A DNA stretch of 64,000 nt from the NCBI RefSeq assembly GCF_008329605.1, contig NZ_NPKO01000004.1, positions 372,001 to 436,000 of the forward strand. The letters run 5' to 3'. This document shows positions 1 through 8,760 of this stretch, one piece after another. Position 1 is the stretch's first letter; every line of letters starts with the position of its first letter. Source of the stretch: Mycolicibacterium sp. P9-64 (lineage in GTDB: Bacteria > Actinomycetota > Actinomycetes > Mycobacteriales > Mycobacteriaceae). Under the pieces are notes generated by a model. The model was not told the DNA's origin and did not search any database. It saw only the letters and a list, made by a program, of their open reading frames with translations. A program made the translations under genes and the position numbers.

Positions 1-1274
1 GCACCCCCGGCTACGAGGCCAGCGTCGACTACGTCGCCGACACCCTGCGAGCCAAGGGCTTTGACGTCCAGATCCCGGACTTCGAAATACGGCTGCCGTT
101 CGCGGACCTGCCTGCGGTCACCGTCGGGGGCGCCGACGTCGACGCAAAGCCGCTCGAGTACACCATCGGCACGCCACCGGACGGCGTGCGCGGACCGCTG
201 GTGCCTGCCCGCGCCGAGAGCACCCCGGGCTGCACCGCAGCCGACTACGACGGGTTGCCCGTCGCAGGCGCGGTGGTGCTCGTCGATCGCGGCCAATGCC
301 CGTTCTCCGACAAGGAGGCGGCCGCAGCCGCACGCGGTGCCGTCGCCCTGATCGTCGCGAACAACAGCGACGGCAAGCAATCGCTCGGCACGCTCGGCGG
401 GGACGCCGACGTCAAGATCCCGGTGGTCAGCGTCAGCAAGGCCGACGGCGCCAAGCTCCGCGCGCGGCCGGGTGACACCACGATCAAGCTCAACGCCGGC
501 ATCAAAACGGTGAAGACCCGCAACGTCATCGCCCAGACCACGACCGGGTCGCCTCGCGACGTGGTGGTCGTCGGTGGGCATCTGGACAGCGTGCCCGCCG
601 GGCCCGGTATCAACGACGACGGCTCCGGTGTGGCGGCGGTGCTGGAAACCGCCGTGCAGTTGGGGAGCTCGCCCGACGTCAAGAACATGGTCCGGTTCGG
701 CTTCTGGGGCGCAGAGGAACTCGGGCTGCTGGGTTCGGGGCATTACGTCCAATCGCTCGACGTCGAGGCACTGAAGGACATCGCGCTGTACCTGAACTAC
801 GACATGATCGCCTCGCCGAACCCCGGTTACTTCACCTATGACGGCGACCAGTCGATGCCAGTGGACCGCGACGAGACCCCGCCGCGGGTGCCAGAGGGGT
901 CGGCAGGCATCGAACGTGCCCTTGCGGCCTACCTGCGGAGCGCGGGCAAGACGCCTCGGGACGTGCCGTTCTCGGGGAGCTCCGACTACGAGGACTTCAC
1001 TCGAGCGGGCATCCCCGCAGGCGGGGTGTTCACCGGTGCGGTGTCCGACAAGACTGCCGACGAGGCCACGCAGTGGGGCGGCACGGCGGGTGAACCGTAC
1101 GACCCGAACTACCACCAGAAGACCGACACCGTCGATCACATCGACCGAACGGCATTGGAGATCAACGGCAAGGCCGTCGCGTACTCCGTGGGGTTGTACG
1201 CCCAAGATCTGGGCGGGCCCAACGGAGTTCCGATCCGCGACGACCGCACCCGACACGTGGTGGCGAAGTCTTGA
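1..1274 (+). CDS. Secreted M28-family zinc aminopeptidase, LpqL-like (5' truncated)
   Basis: The reading frame is open from base 3, so the N-terminus, including any signal peptide or lipobox, lies outside the window. The visible part starts in the N-terminal region, continues through a protease-associated (PA) domain and ends in an M28 peptidase domain. Metal-binding signatures are visible: GGHLDSVPAGPGINDDGSG gives the first His and bridging Asp, GAEELGLLGS the catalytic and binding Glu pair, NYDMIASP a further Asp, and YHQKTDTVDHID the last His. The family removes N-terminal residues from peptides outside the membrane. Mycobacterial relatives such as LpqL are lipoproteins, but the anchor cannot be checked here. 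A hairpin about 50 bp after the stop could end the transcript. Confidence 0.9.
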   Translation, partial: TPGYEASVDYVADTLRAKGFDVQIPDFEIRLPFADLPAVTVGGADVDAKPLEYTIGTPPDGVRGPLVPARAESTPGCTAADYDGLPVAGAVVLVDRGQCPFSDKEAAAAARGAVALIVANNSDGKQSLGTLGGDADVKIPVVSVSKADGAKLRARPGDTTIKLNAGIKTVKTRNVIAQTTTGSPRDVVVVGGHLDSVPAGPGINDDGSGVAAVLETAVQLGSSPDVKNMVRFGFWGAEELGLLGSGHYVQSLDVEALKDIALYLNYDMIASPNPGYFTYDGDQSMPVDRDETPPRVPEGSAGIERALAAYLRSAGKTPRDVPFSGSSDYEDFTRAGIPAGGVFTGAVSDKTADEATQWGGTAGEPYDPNYHQKTDTVDHIDRTALEINGKAVAYSVGLYAQDLGGPNGVPIRDDRTRHVVAKS

Positions 1275-1596
1275 TCGGGGCTGTGGCCGTCCGGCCGAAC
1301 TCCCGCCTGCGCCCTCGCCTCACCGACCTGGCGACGGGTTCCCGCCAGGTGTAATGTTCGAGGTGCTGGGTCTTTCAGCCAGTTTGGAACGAGTCCGGCC
1401 GTCCGCCGCTGAACTCGATGAGCATCAGCTCGCGCCGAACATGCCAAGTCCGCGTGTCGCGGTCGAGACAGCATGCGTACCTTGCTCATTCCCCCGTTGT
1501 CTCGGATTTCGGGCGCCAGCGAACCCCGCGGCCGCCCAAGCGACCAAGTGCGGCAATCTTTCTCCCGAACATCTGCACAGAAACCAGGAAGTCGTC
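1275..1596. other. Intergenic region without a recognisable gene
   Basis: This 322-bp gap holds the hairpin at 1326-1350 and otherwise no supported coding frame or RNA. Overlapping open frames here lack ribosome binding sites and show no family resemblance. I found no clear sigma-factor promoter for the small membrane-protein gene that follows. Confidence 0.5.
1326..1350 (+). terminator. Candidate intrinsic hairpin after the M28 peptidase gene
   Basis: A perfect 8-bp inverted repeat, ACCTGGCG and CGCCAGGT, encloses a 9-base loop 51 bp after the peptidase stop. There is no T tract, which is common for mycobacterial terminators. Function is inferred from position and stem strength only. Confidence 0.4.
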
Positions 1597-1776
1597 ATGA
1601 TCGTCTTCGGAATCATCCTCATCGTCCTCGGACTCCTCCTCCCCAGCCTCGTGCCCACCTTCGCCTTCGCCCACATCTGCGTGGTCATCGGCGTCATCCT
1701 CCTCGTCGTGGGCCTGATCATGATGTTGATGGGACGGATGGGCCACGCCGTCGGTGGACGCAGGCACTACTACTAA
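1597..1776 (+). CDS. DUF6131-type small membrane protein
   Basis: This gene encodes 59 residues starting at ATG 1597, preceded by an AGGA-type ribosome binding site (CCAGGAAGTCGTC). Almost the whole protein is two hydrophobic segments (about residues 2-24 and 27-47) separated by a short FAHIC turn. It ends in the basic aromatic tail GGRRHYY, which I recognise from the actinobacterial DUF6131 family. Function is unknown; such proteins probably sit in the cytoplasmic membrane. A larger open frame that includes it begins upstream, but the hydrophobic domain, the ribosome binding site and the typical family length all favour the short product. Confidence 0.75.
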   Translation: MIVFGIILIVLGLLLPSLVPTFAFAHICVVIGVILLVVGLIMMLMGRMGHAVGGRRHYY

Positions 1777-1821
1777 GAGCCCGCACGTGCGGGACGCCGC
1801 CACGGAGACAAGGAGATTCCC

Positions 1822-1887
1822 ATGCGCCTCGTGGGGCTGCCAGTGATCGTGTACCTCAACCCAGTTGATCGCCTGTTGCGCCGATGA
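1822..1887 (+). CDS. Possible 21-residue ORF preceding the DUF1206 gene
   Basis: An ATG at 1822 follows a strong AAGGAGA ribosome binding site at 1810-1816. The frame codes MRLVGLPVIVYLNPVDRLLRR and stops at 1885-1887, inside the GAGGAGG that serves the next gene. The spacing suggests translational coupling to the DUF1206 gene, but the frame is very short and could be chance. Confidence 0.3.
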   Translation: MRLVGLPVIVYLNPVDRLLRR

Positions 1888-1899
1888 GGAGGCTCGTCA

Positions 1900-2712
1900 A
1901 TGTCTGATCACGCATCGTCCTCCACCGCAACGCAGTTGGCCCAAAACAGCGTGTTCGAACGATTCGCCCGCGGTGGGTACGTCGTGAGCGGCCTGCTGCA
2001 CCTGATCATCGGATATCTTGCGATCCGGCTCGCTCTCGGCGGCGGCGGCACCGCTGACCAATCCGGTGCGCTGGCCGCACTGGCGGCCAAACGGGGCGGC
2101 ATCGTCGCGCTCTGGATCGCCGCGGTCGCGCTGACGGTGATGGGGCTGTGGCGGCTCGTCGAAACCGCCCTTGGTCGTTCGACCGACCCGAAAGCCCAGG
2201 GTGCGCCATCGGAGGTCCTGGATCGCGCGAAGGCCTTCGCGCTCGCGGTCGTCTATCTGGCGTTCGCCTACTCTGCGCTCGGTTTCGCTCGGGGTGCCGG
2301 GAAGTCCACCGGTGCGCAGAATGCGGGGATGAGCGCACGCCTGATGCAGACGGGCGCAGGCACCATCGCGGTCGTAGGCGCGGGCATCGTCATCGTCTTG
2401 GTAGGCGGCTATCACGTCTACAAGGGCGCCAGCCGCAACTTTCTCGCCGATCTCGAGGGTCACTCGAGCGACCTGGTGCGCCGTCTGGGCGTGGTGGGTT
2501 ACATCGCGAAGGGTCTGGTCATCGCGGGCGCGGGGGTGCTGGTGATCGTTGCGGCGAGTCGTTCGGAGCCGAGCAGGGTCACCGGGCTCGACGGGGCCCT
2601 CAAAACCCTCGGTGCTCAGCCGTACGGAGTAGCGCTCCTCATCGCCGCAGGCATGGGGATCATCACCTACGGCCTCTACAGTTTCGCGATGGCCCGATAC
2701 GCAAAGATGTAG
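1900..2712 (+). CDS. DUF1206 integral membrane protein
   Basis: The 270-residue product starts at ATG 1900 behind a GAGGAGG site. It has six predicted membrane segments arranged as three repeated helix pairs, each beginning with a similar signature (GGYVVSGLLHLIIGYLA near residue 27, AKAFALAVVYLAFAYSALG near 112, VGYIAKGLVIAGAGVLVI near 197). This threefold repeat is typical of DUF1206. No biochemical function is known for the family. It converges with mbtA, with only 32 bp between the stops, and probably forms a small membrane-protein unit with the DUF6131 gene upstream. Confidence 0.85.
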   Translation: MSDHASSSTATQLAQNSVFERFARGGYVVSGLLHLIIGYLAIRLALGGGGTADQSGALAALAAKRGGIVALWIAAVALTVMGLWRLVETALGRSTDPKAQGAPSEVLDRAKAFALAVVYLAFAYSALGFARGAGKSTGAQNAGMSARLMQTGAGTIAVVGAGIVIVLVGGYHVYKGASRNFLADLEGHSSDLVRRLGVVGYIAKGLVIAGAGVLVIVAASRSEPSRVTGLDGALKTLGAQPYGVALLIAAGMGIITYGLYSFAMARYAKM

Positions 2713-2744
2713 ATGGCGCTTGGCGGACCTGGCAGTCCCGCTCG

Positions 2745-4433
2745 CTAGCCCGTCAGCTGCGCGACGATCGCCTTCTTGTCGATCTTGCCGACCGCGGTGG
2801 TGGGCAGCGATGTCATCGCGACAAGCGCGTCGGGGCGGGCGTGGGTCGCCACACCGCGCTCGTCGAGGTAGGCGTTGACTTCGGTCAGCGTCACCGGCTT
2901 CCCGATGAATACCACTGCCGCGCAGATCTTCTCGCCCAGGTAATCGTCGGGTAGCGGGACCGCGGCGGCCGACCAGATCGACGGGTGGGTGAGCAGGTGA
3001 GCTTCGAGGTCGAGCGCCGAGACCGTCTCGCCGCCGCGGTGGATGACGTCCTTGACCCGGCCGGTCACCTCGACGTAGCCGTCCTCGAAGCGGCGGATCT
3101 TGTCACCCGTGCGGTAGAAGCCGTCCGGGCTGAATGACCGCTCGTTGTCCCGTTCGGCGCGGAAGTAGCCGTTGAGTGTGTAGGGTCCGCGGACCAGCAA
3201 CTCGCCCTCTTCGCCTTCGGCCACTTCGTCACCCGCGTCATCGACCACCCGCAGTTCGTCGGCCTCAGACAGCGGCCTGCCCTGGGTGCGGTCCACCAGG
3301 TCGTCGGGGTCGCTGAGTCGGGTGTAGCAGAGCAGCCCCTCGGCCATGCCGAACACCTGCTGCACTCCCGAGGTCAGCGCGGCCCGCACGGTGCGGGCGT
3401 CGTCGGCTCCGAGCTTGGCGCCGCCGACCTGCAGTAGCCGCAGGGTGGTCGGCCGCTGCGGCTCCCACTCACAGGCCTGGGCCCACAGCTTCGCGAGCAC
3501 GGGCACCAGCGCGGTGGCGGTGACGCCGTGCTTGGCGATCGTCGCGAACGCCGCCTCCGGGCTCGCGTCGGCGGTGAAGACGGTCGTCGCACCGACGCTC
3601 ATCGCACCGAGCAGACCAGGGCAGGCGAGCGGAAAGTTGTGCGCGGCAGGCAGTGCCACCAGGTAGACGTCGTCGGTGGTCAGGCCGCACAGCTCGGCGC
3701 TCGCGGTGAAGTTGTACCGGTAGTCGTCATGCGTGCGGGGGATGAGCTTCGGTGCTCCCGTGGTGCCGCCGGACACGAGTAGCAGCGCAGGGGAGGAGGT
3801 GTCGATGGCCAGTGTCGGCGGCCGACTCGTTCCGTCGAGGACGTCGGACATCGACGTGACGTTCTGGGCCGCGTCACCGTCGATGACGCCATCCACGACG
3901 ACGTGCCGCACCGACGGGTGCTGCTCCGCGACCTGCGCGGCCATCGGCCGGTAGTCGAAACCGCCTGCACTGTCGGCGATCACGATGGCGACGGCTTCGC
4001 TGACCGTGGCGAAGTGGGTCATCTCGGCGAGCCGGTGACCGGGTAGGCACATCACCGGGATGGCGCCGGCCCGCAACAATCCGAACAGCGTCACCGCGAA
4101 CCGGGTCGAGTTGGGCAGCTGCAGCAGGACTCGCTCACCGGGCGTGATGCCCAGTGCGGCGAAGCCGGCCGCGGTGCGGTCGGCAAGCCGGTCGAGGTCG
4201 GCGTAGCTGAGCGCATCCCGTGCGTCGGCGACGGCGAGTTTCTCTGGCCAGTCTCGGGCGGCCCGGCGGAGTACCGAGTCCAGCGGCTGGCTGGTCCAAT
4301 AGCCAGCGGCGCGGTAGGCGGCGGCCCGTTCGTCCGGAAACGGCACGAAGCCGGTCGGTCCGAGCTGCCCGGAAGACTGTCTAGCTGCGGTTTCGCTTGC
4401 ATGCGGGAGCTGGTCTTGCGTGGTCAGGGTCAC
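2745..4433 (-). CDS. mbtA: MbtA, salicyl-AMP ligase of mycobactin synthesis
   Basis: MbtA adenylates salicylate with ATP and transfers it to the aryl-carrier domain of MbtB, the first committed step of mycobactin assembly in the cytosol. The 562-residue product is close to the M. tuberculosis length. ANL-superfamily motifs are present: SGGTTGAPKLIPRTH (core A3), FGMAEGL (A5), YRTGDKIRR (A7), GRVKDVIHRGGE (A8) and the catalytic-Lys motif AVGKIDKKA near the C-terminus. The GTG start at 4433 follows a GAGGGG site. The gene is divergent from mbtB and shares a 92-bp promoter region carrying two IdeR-like boxes, so iron repression is expected. Close relatives use 2,3-dihydroxybenzoate; salicylate is inferred from the mycobactin context. 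Confidence 0.96.
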   Translation of the reverse strand: MTLTTQDQLPHASETAARQSSGQLGPTGFVPFPDERAAAYRAAGYWTSQPLDSVLRRAARDWPEKLAVADARDALSYADLDRLADRTAAGFAALGITPGERVLLQLPNSTRFAVTLFGLLRAGAIPVMCLPGHRLAEMTHFATVSEAVAIVIADSAGGFDYRPMAAQVAEQHPSVRHVVVDGVIDGDAAQNVTSMSDVLDGTSRPPTLAIDTSSPALLLVSGGTTGAPKLIPRTHDDYRYNFTASAELCGLTTDDVYLVALPAAHNFPLACPGLLGAMSVGATTVFTADASPEAAFATIAKHGVTATALVPVLAKLWAQACEWEPQRPTTLRLLQVGGAKLGADDARTVRAALTSGVQQVFGMAEGLLCYTRLSDPDDLVDRTQGRPLSEADELRVVDDAGDEVAEGEEGELLVRGPYTLNGYFRAERDNERSFSPDGFYRTGDKIRRFEDGYVEVTGRVKDVIHRGGETVSALDLEAHLLTHPSIWSAAAVPLPDDYLGEKICAAVVFIGKPVTLTEVNAYLDERGVATHARPDALVAMTSLPTTAVGKIDKKAIVAQLTG

Positions 4434-4473
4434 TGTTCGGCCCCTCGAGGTAGGCGTATTCGGTCATCCAAAT

Positions 4474-4492
4474 ATAGGGTAGCCTTCACAAA
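4474..4492 (+). promoter_or_regulatory. IdeR (iron) box 1 in the mbtA-mbtB promoter
   Basis: The 19-mer ATAGGGTAGCCTTCACAAA matches the DtxR/IdeR consensus (TWAGGTTAGSCTAACCTWA) at 13 of 19 positions by my count. The left half-site is good and the right one weak. It lies about 40 bp upstream of mbtA and overlaps a TATATT sequence on the minus strand (4471-4476) that could be the mbtA -10 element. Confidence 0.65.
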
Positions 4493-4493
4493 A

Positions 4494-4512
4494 TTAGGGC
4501 AGCCTTCGCTAA
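4494..4512 (+). promoter_or_regulatory. IdeR (iron) box 2 in the mbtA-mbtB promoter
   Basis: The 19-mer TTAGGGCAGCCTTCGCTAA matches the IdeR consensus at 14 of 19 positions, with both outer ends intact. It is offset from box 1 by 20 bp, two helical turns, and ends 13 bp before the mbtB start. Tandem IdeR sites are known between mbtA and mbtB in M. tuberculosis. Confidence 0.75.
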
Positions 4513-4525
4513 CCGAGGAGTCGTG

Positions 4526-7500
4526 ATGAGTGTTGCTGTTGTGAGTCTGGAGGCCGTCCGCGAGGAGGTCGCCGAACTGCTCGGCATCAGCACCGAAGAC
4601 GTCGATCCGGACTCCGATCTGATCGGTCAGGGGCTCGATTCGATCCGGATGATGTCGCTTGCGGGAAAGTGGCGCCGACGGGGTGTCGACGTCGACTTCG
4701 CGGCCTTGGTCGCCGAACCGTCCGTGCGCGCCTGGGCGGTGTTGGTCGCCACTTCCGAGGGCGGCGAGCAGGTCGAGACCGTTGCCGGACAGGATGATTC
4801 GGCCGCCGACGCACCATTTCCGCTGGCGCCCATGCAGCACGCCATGTGGGTCGGCCGTGAAGGCGATCAGCAGCTCGGCGGCGTCGCAGGTCACCTCTAC
4901 GTCGAGTTCGACGGTGACGCCGTCGATCCCGACGCCCTGCGCCGCGCGGCGACCGCGCTCGCCGACCGCCACCCGATGCTGCGGGTGGAGTTCCTGCCCG
5001 ATGGCACACAGTGCATCGGCGCATCGCGGCAGTTCCCGGTCGGGCTCGAGGATCTGCGCGACCTTTCCGCCGACGAGGTCGCGGCACGTCTCGCGGCCAC
5101 CCGGCGGACCAAATCGCACCAGCAACTGACCAACGGCGTCTTCGAGCTGACGCTGACGCTGCTGCCCGGCGGCCGGTCCCGCCTGCACGTCGACCTCGAC
5201 ATGCAGGCCGCCGACGCCATGAGCTACCGGACCCTGATGTCCGACCTTGCCGACCTCTACCAGGGCCGCGTTCTCGCGCCCCTGGGTTACACCTACCGCC
5301 AGTACCGGCTGTCGACCGCACCGGCGAGCACGTCGCAGGACGCCGATCGGCAGTGGTGGACCGAACGCATCCCCGAGCTTCCCGACCCGCCGCGGCTGCC
5401 CCTGGTGCCGCACGCCGAGCAGGCCGACCCGCGCCACACCACCCGCCGCTGGCACTGGCTGGACGCGAACACCCGCGACGCGCTGTTCGCCGCCGCCCGG
5501 CGACGCGGCGTGACACCGGCCATGGCACTGGCCGCCTCGTTCTCGGACGCCCTGGCCGGTTGGTCCGCCGAGCCCCGCTTCCTCCTGAACGTGCCGATGT
5601 TCGGCCGCGAACAACTGCACTCCGACGTCGACTCGCTCGTCGGCGACTTCACGTCGTCACTGCTGGTCGACGTCGACCTCACCGCCGCCCGCACCGCGAC
5701 CGCCCGCGCCCGCGCCGTGCAGGAGTCCTTCCACGCCGCTGCCGCACACGCCACCTATCCGGGGCTCTCGGTGCTTCGCGACCTCGCCCGGCACCGCGGC
5801 ACCCAGGTACTGGCACCGGCGGTCTACACCAGCGCGCTGGGACTCGGCGAGCTCTTCGCCCCAGCCGTCACCGCCGCGTTCGGCACGCCGGTCTGGATCA
5901 ACTCTCAAGGCCCGCAAGTGCTTCTGGACGCGCAGGTCACCGAGTTCGACGGCGGCGTCCTGGTCAACTGGGACGTTCGCGAGGACGCCTTCCCCGAGGG
6001 TGTCATCGACGCGATGTTCGAGCGGCACGTCGACGAACTGCGCAGGCTCGCAGCCGACGACGCATCGTGGGAGGCCGGACCGGCACCGCTGATCACGACG
6101 GCGCAGCGCGCAGTGCGCGACGAGCTCAACGCGAAAACCGCCCACCCGAGCGGCAATTCACTGCACGCGGGCTTCTTCGCCTCGGCTGCCGCCCGGCCCG
6201 ACGCGGTGGCCGTCATCGGATCCTCCGGTGAACTGACCTACGCAGAACTGCGCGAGCAGGTGCTCGCCGTGGCCGCCGCCCTCGACGTGGCAGGCATCAA
6301 GCCCGGCGACACCGTCGCGGTACTCGGCCCCAAGGGGCCCGACCAGATCACCGCGCTGCTCGGCATCCTCGCCGCAGGCGCGGTCTACCTTCCCGTCGGG
6401 ATCGATCAGCCTGCCGAGCGGGCCGAGCGCATGCTCGCCAACGGAGGCGTCAAGATGGCGCTCGTCTGCGGTGACGAGCCGCCGACCTGGCTGCCCGCAC
6501 TCACGATCACCGAGGCGCTGCGAATCGGTAGGCGCGACAACCAGTTACGCGAGTTCGCGCCGATGGTCGTCGACCCCCACCGACTGGCCTACGTCCTGTT
6601 CACCTCCGGCTCGACCGGAGAGCCCAAGGGCGTCGAGGTCACCCACGACGCGGCGATGAACACCGCCGAGTTCCTCTACCGCCACTTCGACATCGGGCCG
6701 ACCGACCGCTGCCTGGCGTTGATGACGCTGGAATGCGACCTGTCGGTGCTCGACGTCTTCGCCACCCTCACCACCGGCGGCGCGATCGTCGTCGTCGACG
6801 AGGAACACCGCCGCGACCCCCACCACTGGGCCCGCCAGATCGACGAACACGGCGTCACCGTCCTGAACTTCTTGCCGGGCAGCATGGAGATGCTCGTCGA
6901 GGTCGGCGACGGACGGCTGTCATCGGTGCGGGTTGTGCTGACGGGCGGTGACTGGGTCCGCACCGCAATGGTGCGCAGGCTCCGCACCCAGGCTCCAGGA
7001 GTTCGCCTCGCCGGTCTCGGCGGATCCACCGAAACGGCGATCCACGCCACCATCCACGAGGTGGGCGATCTGCCGGAGCACTGGGCCGCCGTGCCCTACG
7101 GCGTGCCGTTCCCCAACAACGCTGCCCGCGTGGTGAATTCATCGGGATCGGACTGCCCGGACTGGGTGCCGGGCGAACTGTGGATCACCGGACGCGGTAT
7201 CGCGTCTGGCTACCGCGGAAGGCCCGACCTCACCGCCGACCGCTTCGTCCGCCACCTCGGCCGAACCTGGTACCGCACCGGCGACCTCGCCCGCTACTGG
7301 CCCGACGGCACGCTGGAGTTCGTCGGCCGCGCCGATCACCGGGTGAAGATCAGCGGCTACCGCATCGAACTCGGCGACGTCGAGGCCGCGCTGCAGCGGA
7401 TCCCCGGGGTCCGGGCTGCCGTCGCAGGCATCGTCGCTGCCACCGGCGACCGCGGCACCGACGTGCTTGCCGCGTTGGTCAGCGTCGAAGACACGGCTCT

Positions 7501-8008
7501 CGATGTGGCACGCGTGCGCACGGCGATCGCCGAATACGTGCCACCACACATGATTCCCCGCCACTTCGAACTGGTCGATCACATCCCCTTCGCCGGGGGC
7601 AAGACCGACCGGCGCACCGCCGCCAGGCTGCTCGGTGCAGCCGTCGACGGTGCAAGCCGCTCGGATCACCGTGCCCCGACCACCGCGGTGCAGAAGGCAT
7701 TGGCCGCGATCATGGCCGAGCTGCTCGGCGTCGATGAGATCGGCATCGACGACGACTTCTTCGAGCTTGGAGGTGATTCGGTCTTGGCGACTACGGCGGT
7801 CGCCCGTATCCGGGACTGGCTGGACACGCCGACGGCCATGGTGCCCGACGTGTTCGCGACCAGAACCGTCGCTTCCCTCGCCGACCGCCTGATTGCCCGT
7901 GAGGCCAGGAGCATTCGGTTGGAACAGGTCGCCGAGCTGTACCTGGAGGTCGCGGAGATGGACGACGCCGAAGTGGTGTCCGCGCTCGACACCGCCACCG
8001 CCTCGTGA
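4526..8008 (+). CDS. mbtB: MbtB, salicyl-oxazoline-forming NRPS
   Basis: MbtB carries the salicyl starter, activates Ser or Thr, condenses them and cyclises the product to the hydroxyphenyl-oxazoline of mycobactin. Domain order: aryl carrier (residues 5-75, phosphopantetheine Ser39 in GQGLDSIRM), cyclisation domain (about 95-510, with the diagnostic DxxxxDxxS as DMQAADAMS near 225), adenylation domain (about 540-1040, A3 TSGSTGEPKG near 690, A10 GGKTDRRTA) and peptidyl carrier (ELGGDSVLA, Ser1085). The C-terminal thioesterase I recall in the roughly 1,414-residue M. tuberculosis protein is absent and encoded separately just downstream. ATG 4526 is preferred over the adjacent GTG 4523 because it lies 5 bp from GAGGAG. 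Confidence 0.95.
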   Translation: MSVAVVSLEAVREEVAELLGISTEDVDPDSDLIGQGLDSIRMMSLAGKWRRRGVDVDFAALVAEPSVRAWAVLVATSEGGEQVETVAGQDDSAADAPFPLAPMQHAMWVGREGDQQLGGVAGHLYVEFDGDAVDPDALRRAATALADRHPMLRVEFLPDGTQCIGASRQFPVGLEDLRDLSADEVAARLAATRRTKSHQQLTNGVFELTLTLLPGGRSRLHVDLDMQAADAMSYRTLMSDLADLYQGRVLAPLGYTYRQYRLSTAPASTSQDADRQWWTERIPELPDPPRLPLVPHAEQADPRHTTRRWHWLDANTRDALFAAARRRGVTPAMALAASFSDALAGWSAEPRFLLNVPMFGREQLHSDVDSLVGDFTSSLLVDVDLTAARTATARARAVQESFHAAAAHATYPGLSVLRDLARHRGTQVLAPAVYTSALGLGELFAPAVTAAFGTPVWINSQGPQVLLDAQVTEFDGGVLVNWDVREDAFPEGVIDAMFERHVDELRRLAADDASWEAGPAPLITTAQRAVRDELNAKTAHPSGNSLHAGFFASAAARPDAVAVIGSSGELTYAELREQVLAVAAALDVAGIKPGDTVAVLGPKGPDQITALLGILAAGAVYLPVGIDQPAERAERMLANGGVKMALVCGDEPPTWLPALTITEALRIGRRDNQLREFAPMVVDPHRLAYVLFTSGSTGEPKGVEVTHDAAMNTAEFLYRHFDIGPTDRCLALMTLECDLSVLDVFATLTTGGAIVVVDEEHRRDPHHWARQIDEHGVTVLNFLPGSMEMLVEVGDGRLSSVRVVLTGGDWVRTAMVRRLRTQAPGVRLAGLGGSTETAIHATIHEVGDLPEHWAAVPYGVPFPNNAARVVNSSGSDCPDWVPGELWITGRGIASGYRGRPDLTADRFVRHLGRTWYRTGDLARYWPDGTLEFVGRADHRVKISGYRIELGDVEAALQRIPGVRAAVAGIVAATGDRGTDVLAALVSVEDTALDVARVRTAIAEYVPPHMIPRHFELVDHIPFAGGKTDRRTAARLLGAAVDGASRSDHRAPTTAVQKALAAIMAELLGVDEIGIDDDFFELGGDSVLATTAVARIRDWLDTPTAMVPDVFATRTVASLADRLIAREARSIRLEQVAELYLEVAEMDDAEVVSALDTATAS

Positions 8009-8760
8009 CCAAGGGCGATGACACCGCAGAGCTGACCTTCGAGCCGTGGATCAAGCACTACCCGGGGACCGCCGGCAGGGCAGGGGCCACGCTGGTGTTC
8101 CCGCACGCCGGTGGTGCCGCGATCGCCTACCGCGCCTTGGGAAGTGCACTCGCCGCGGGCGGGGCGGACGCGTACGTCATGCAGTATCCGCAGCGTGGCA
8201 ATCGCCTGACCCACCCGGCGCCCGCCACCGTCGGCGAGTTGGCCGCCGAGCTGTTCGACGCGGGTGACTGGGCCCGGGTCGGTCCCTTACGTCTGTTCGG
8301 CCATTGCTTCGGTGCCGTGGCTGCCTTCGAGTTCGCCAGGATCGCCGAACGGAACGGTGCCGAGGTCAGCCAGCTGTGGGCGTCGGCCAGCGAAGCCCCT
8401 TCCGCCGCGGCCGCGTCACCGTCGTTGCCGACCGCCGAGGCCGAGATCATCGCCGAGATGGTCGATCTCGGCGGCACCGATCCCCAGCTGCTCGCCGACG
8501 AGGACTTCGTCGAGCTGTTGCTGATGGCCGTGCGCGCCGACTATCAGGCGTACAACCGCTACGCGTGTGACGCCGACGTCCGCATCGCAGCCGACATCCA
8601 CACCGTCGCCGGTGACACCGACCATCGCATCAGCGCGGACACGATGCGCCGCTGGGAGACTCACACCACCGGTGCGTTCACACTGTCGTTGTTCGGCGGC
8701 GGCCACTTCTACGTCAACGATCAGATCGACGACGTCGCGAGGCTGGTCAATGAGCTCTAG
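8005..8760 (+). CDS. mbtT: MbtT, free-standing thioesterase of the mycobactin NRPS
   Basis: This 251-residue alpha/beta hydrolase is of the type II thioesterase class that edits misprimed carrier domains. Its GTG start overlaps the mbtB stop in a GTGA tetranucleotide, indicating coupled translation. The oxyanion region FPHAGG lies near residue 33, the nucleophile elbow is GHCFGA at 99-104, the acid is in VAGDTDHR, and the catalytic His is His234 in GGGHFY. The nucleophile position holds Cys101 where most family members have Ser. Its length plus that of MbtB nearly equals the single MbtB of M. tuberculosis, so it appears to correspond to that protein's C-terminal domain. The symbol follows usage in other mycobacteria. 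Confidence 0.88.
   Translation: MTKGDDTAELTFEPWIKHYPGTAGRAGATLVFPHAGGAAIAYRALGSALAAGGADAYVMQYPQRGNRLTHPAPATVGELAAELFDAGDWARVGPLRLFGHCFGAVAAFEFARIAERNGAEVSQLWASASEAPSAAAASPSLPTAEAEIIAEMVDLGGTDPQLLADEDFVELLLMAVRADYQAYNRYACDADVRIAADIHTVAGDTDHRISADTMRRWETHTTGAFTLSLFGGGHFYVNDQIDDVARLVNEL

Noticed and set aside
4430..5620. 396-codon minus-strand frame over the mbtB 5' half
   Set aside because: It is antisense to the well-supported aryl carrier and cyclisation domains and shows no family motif.
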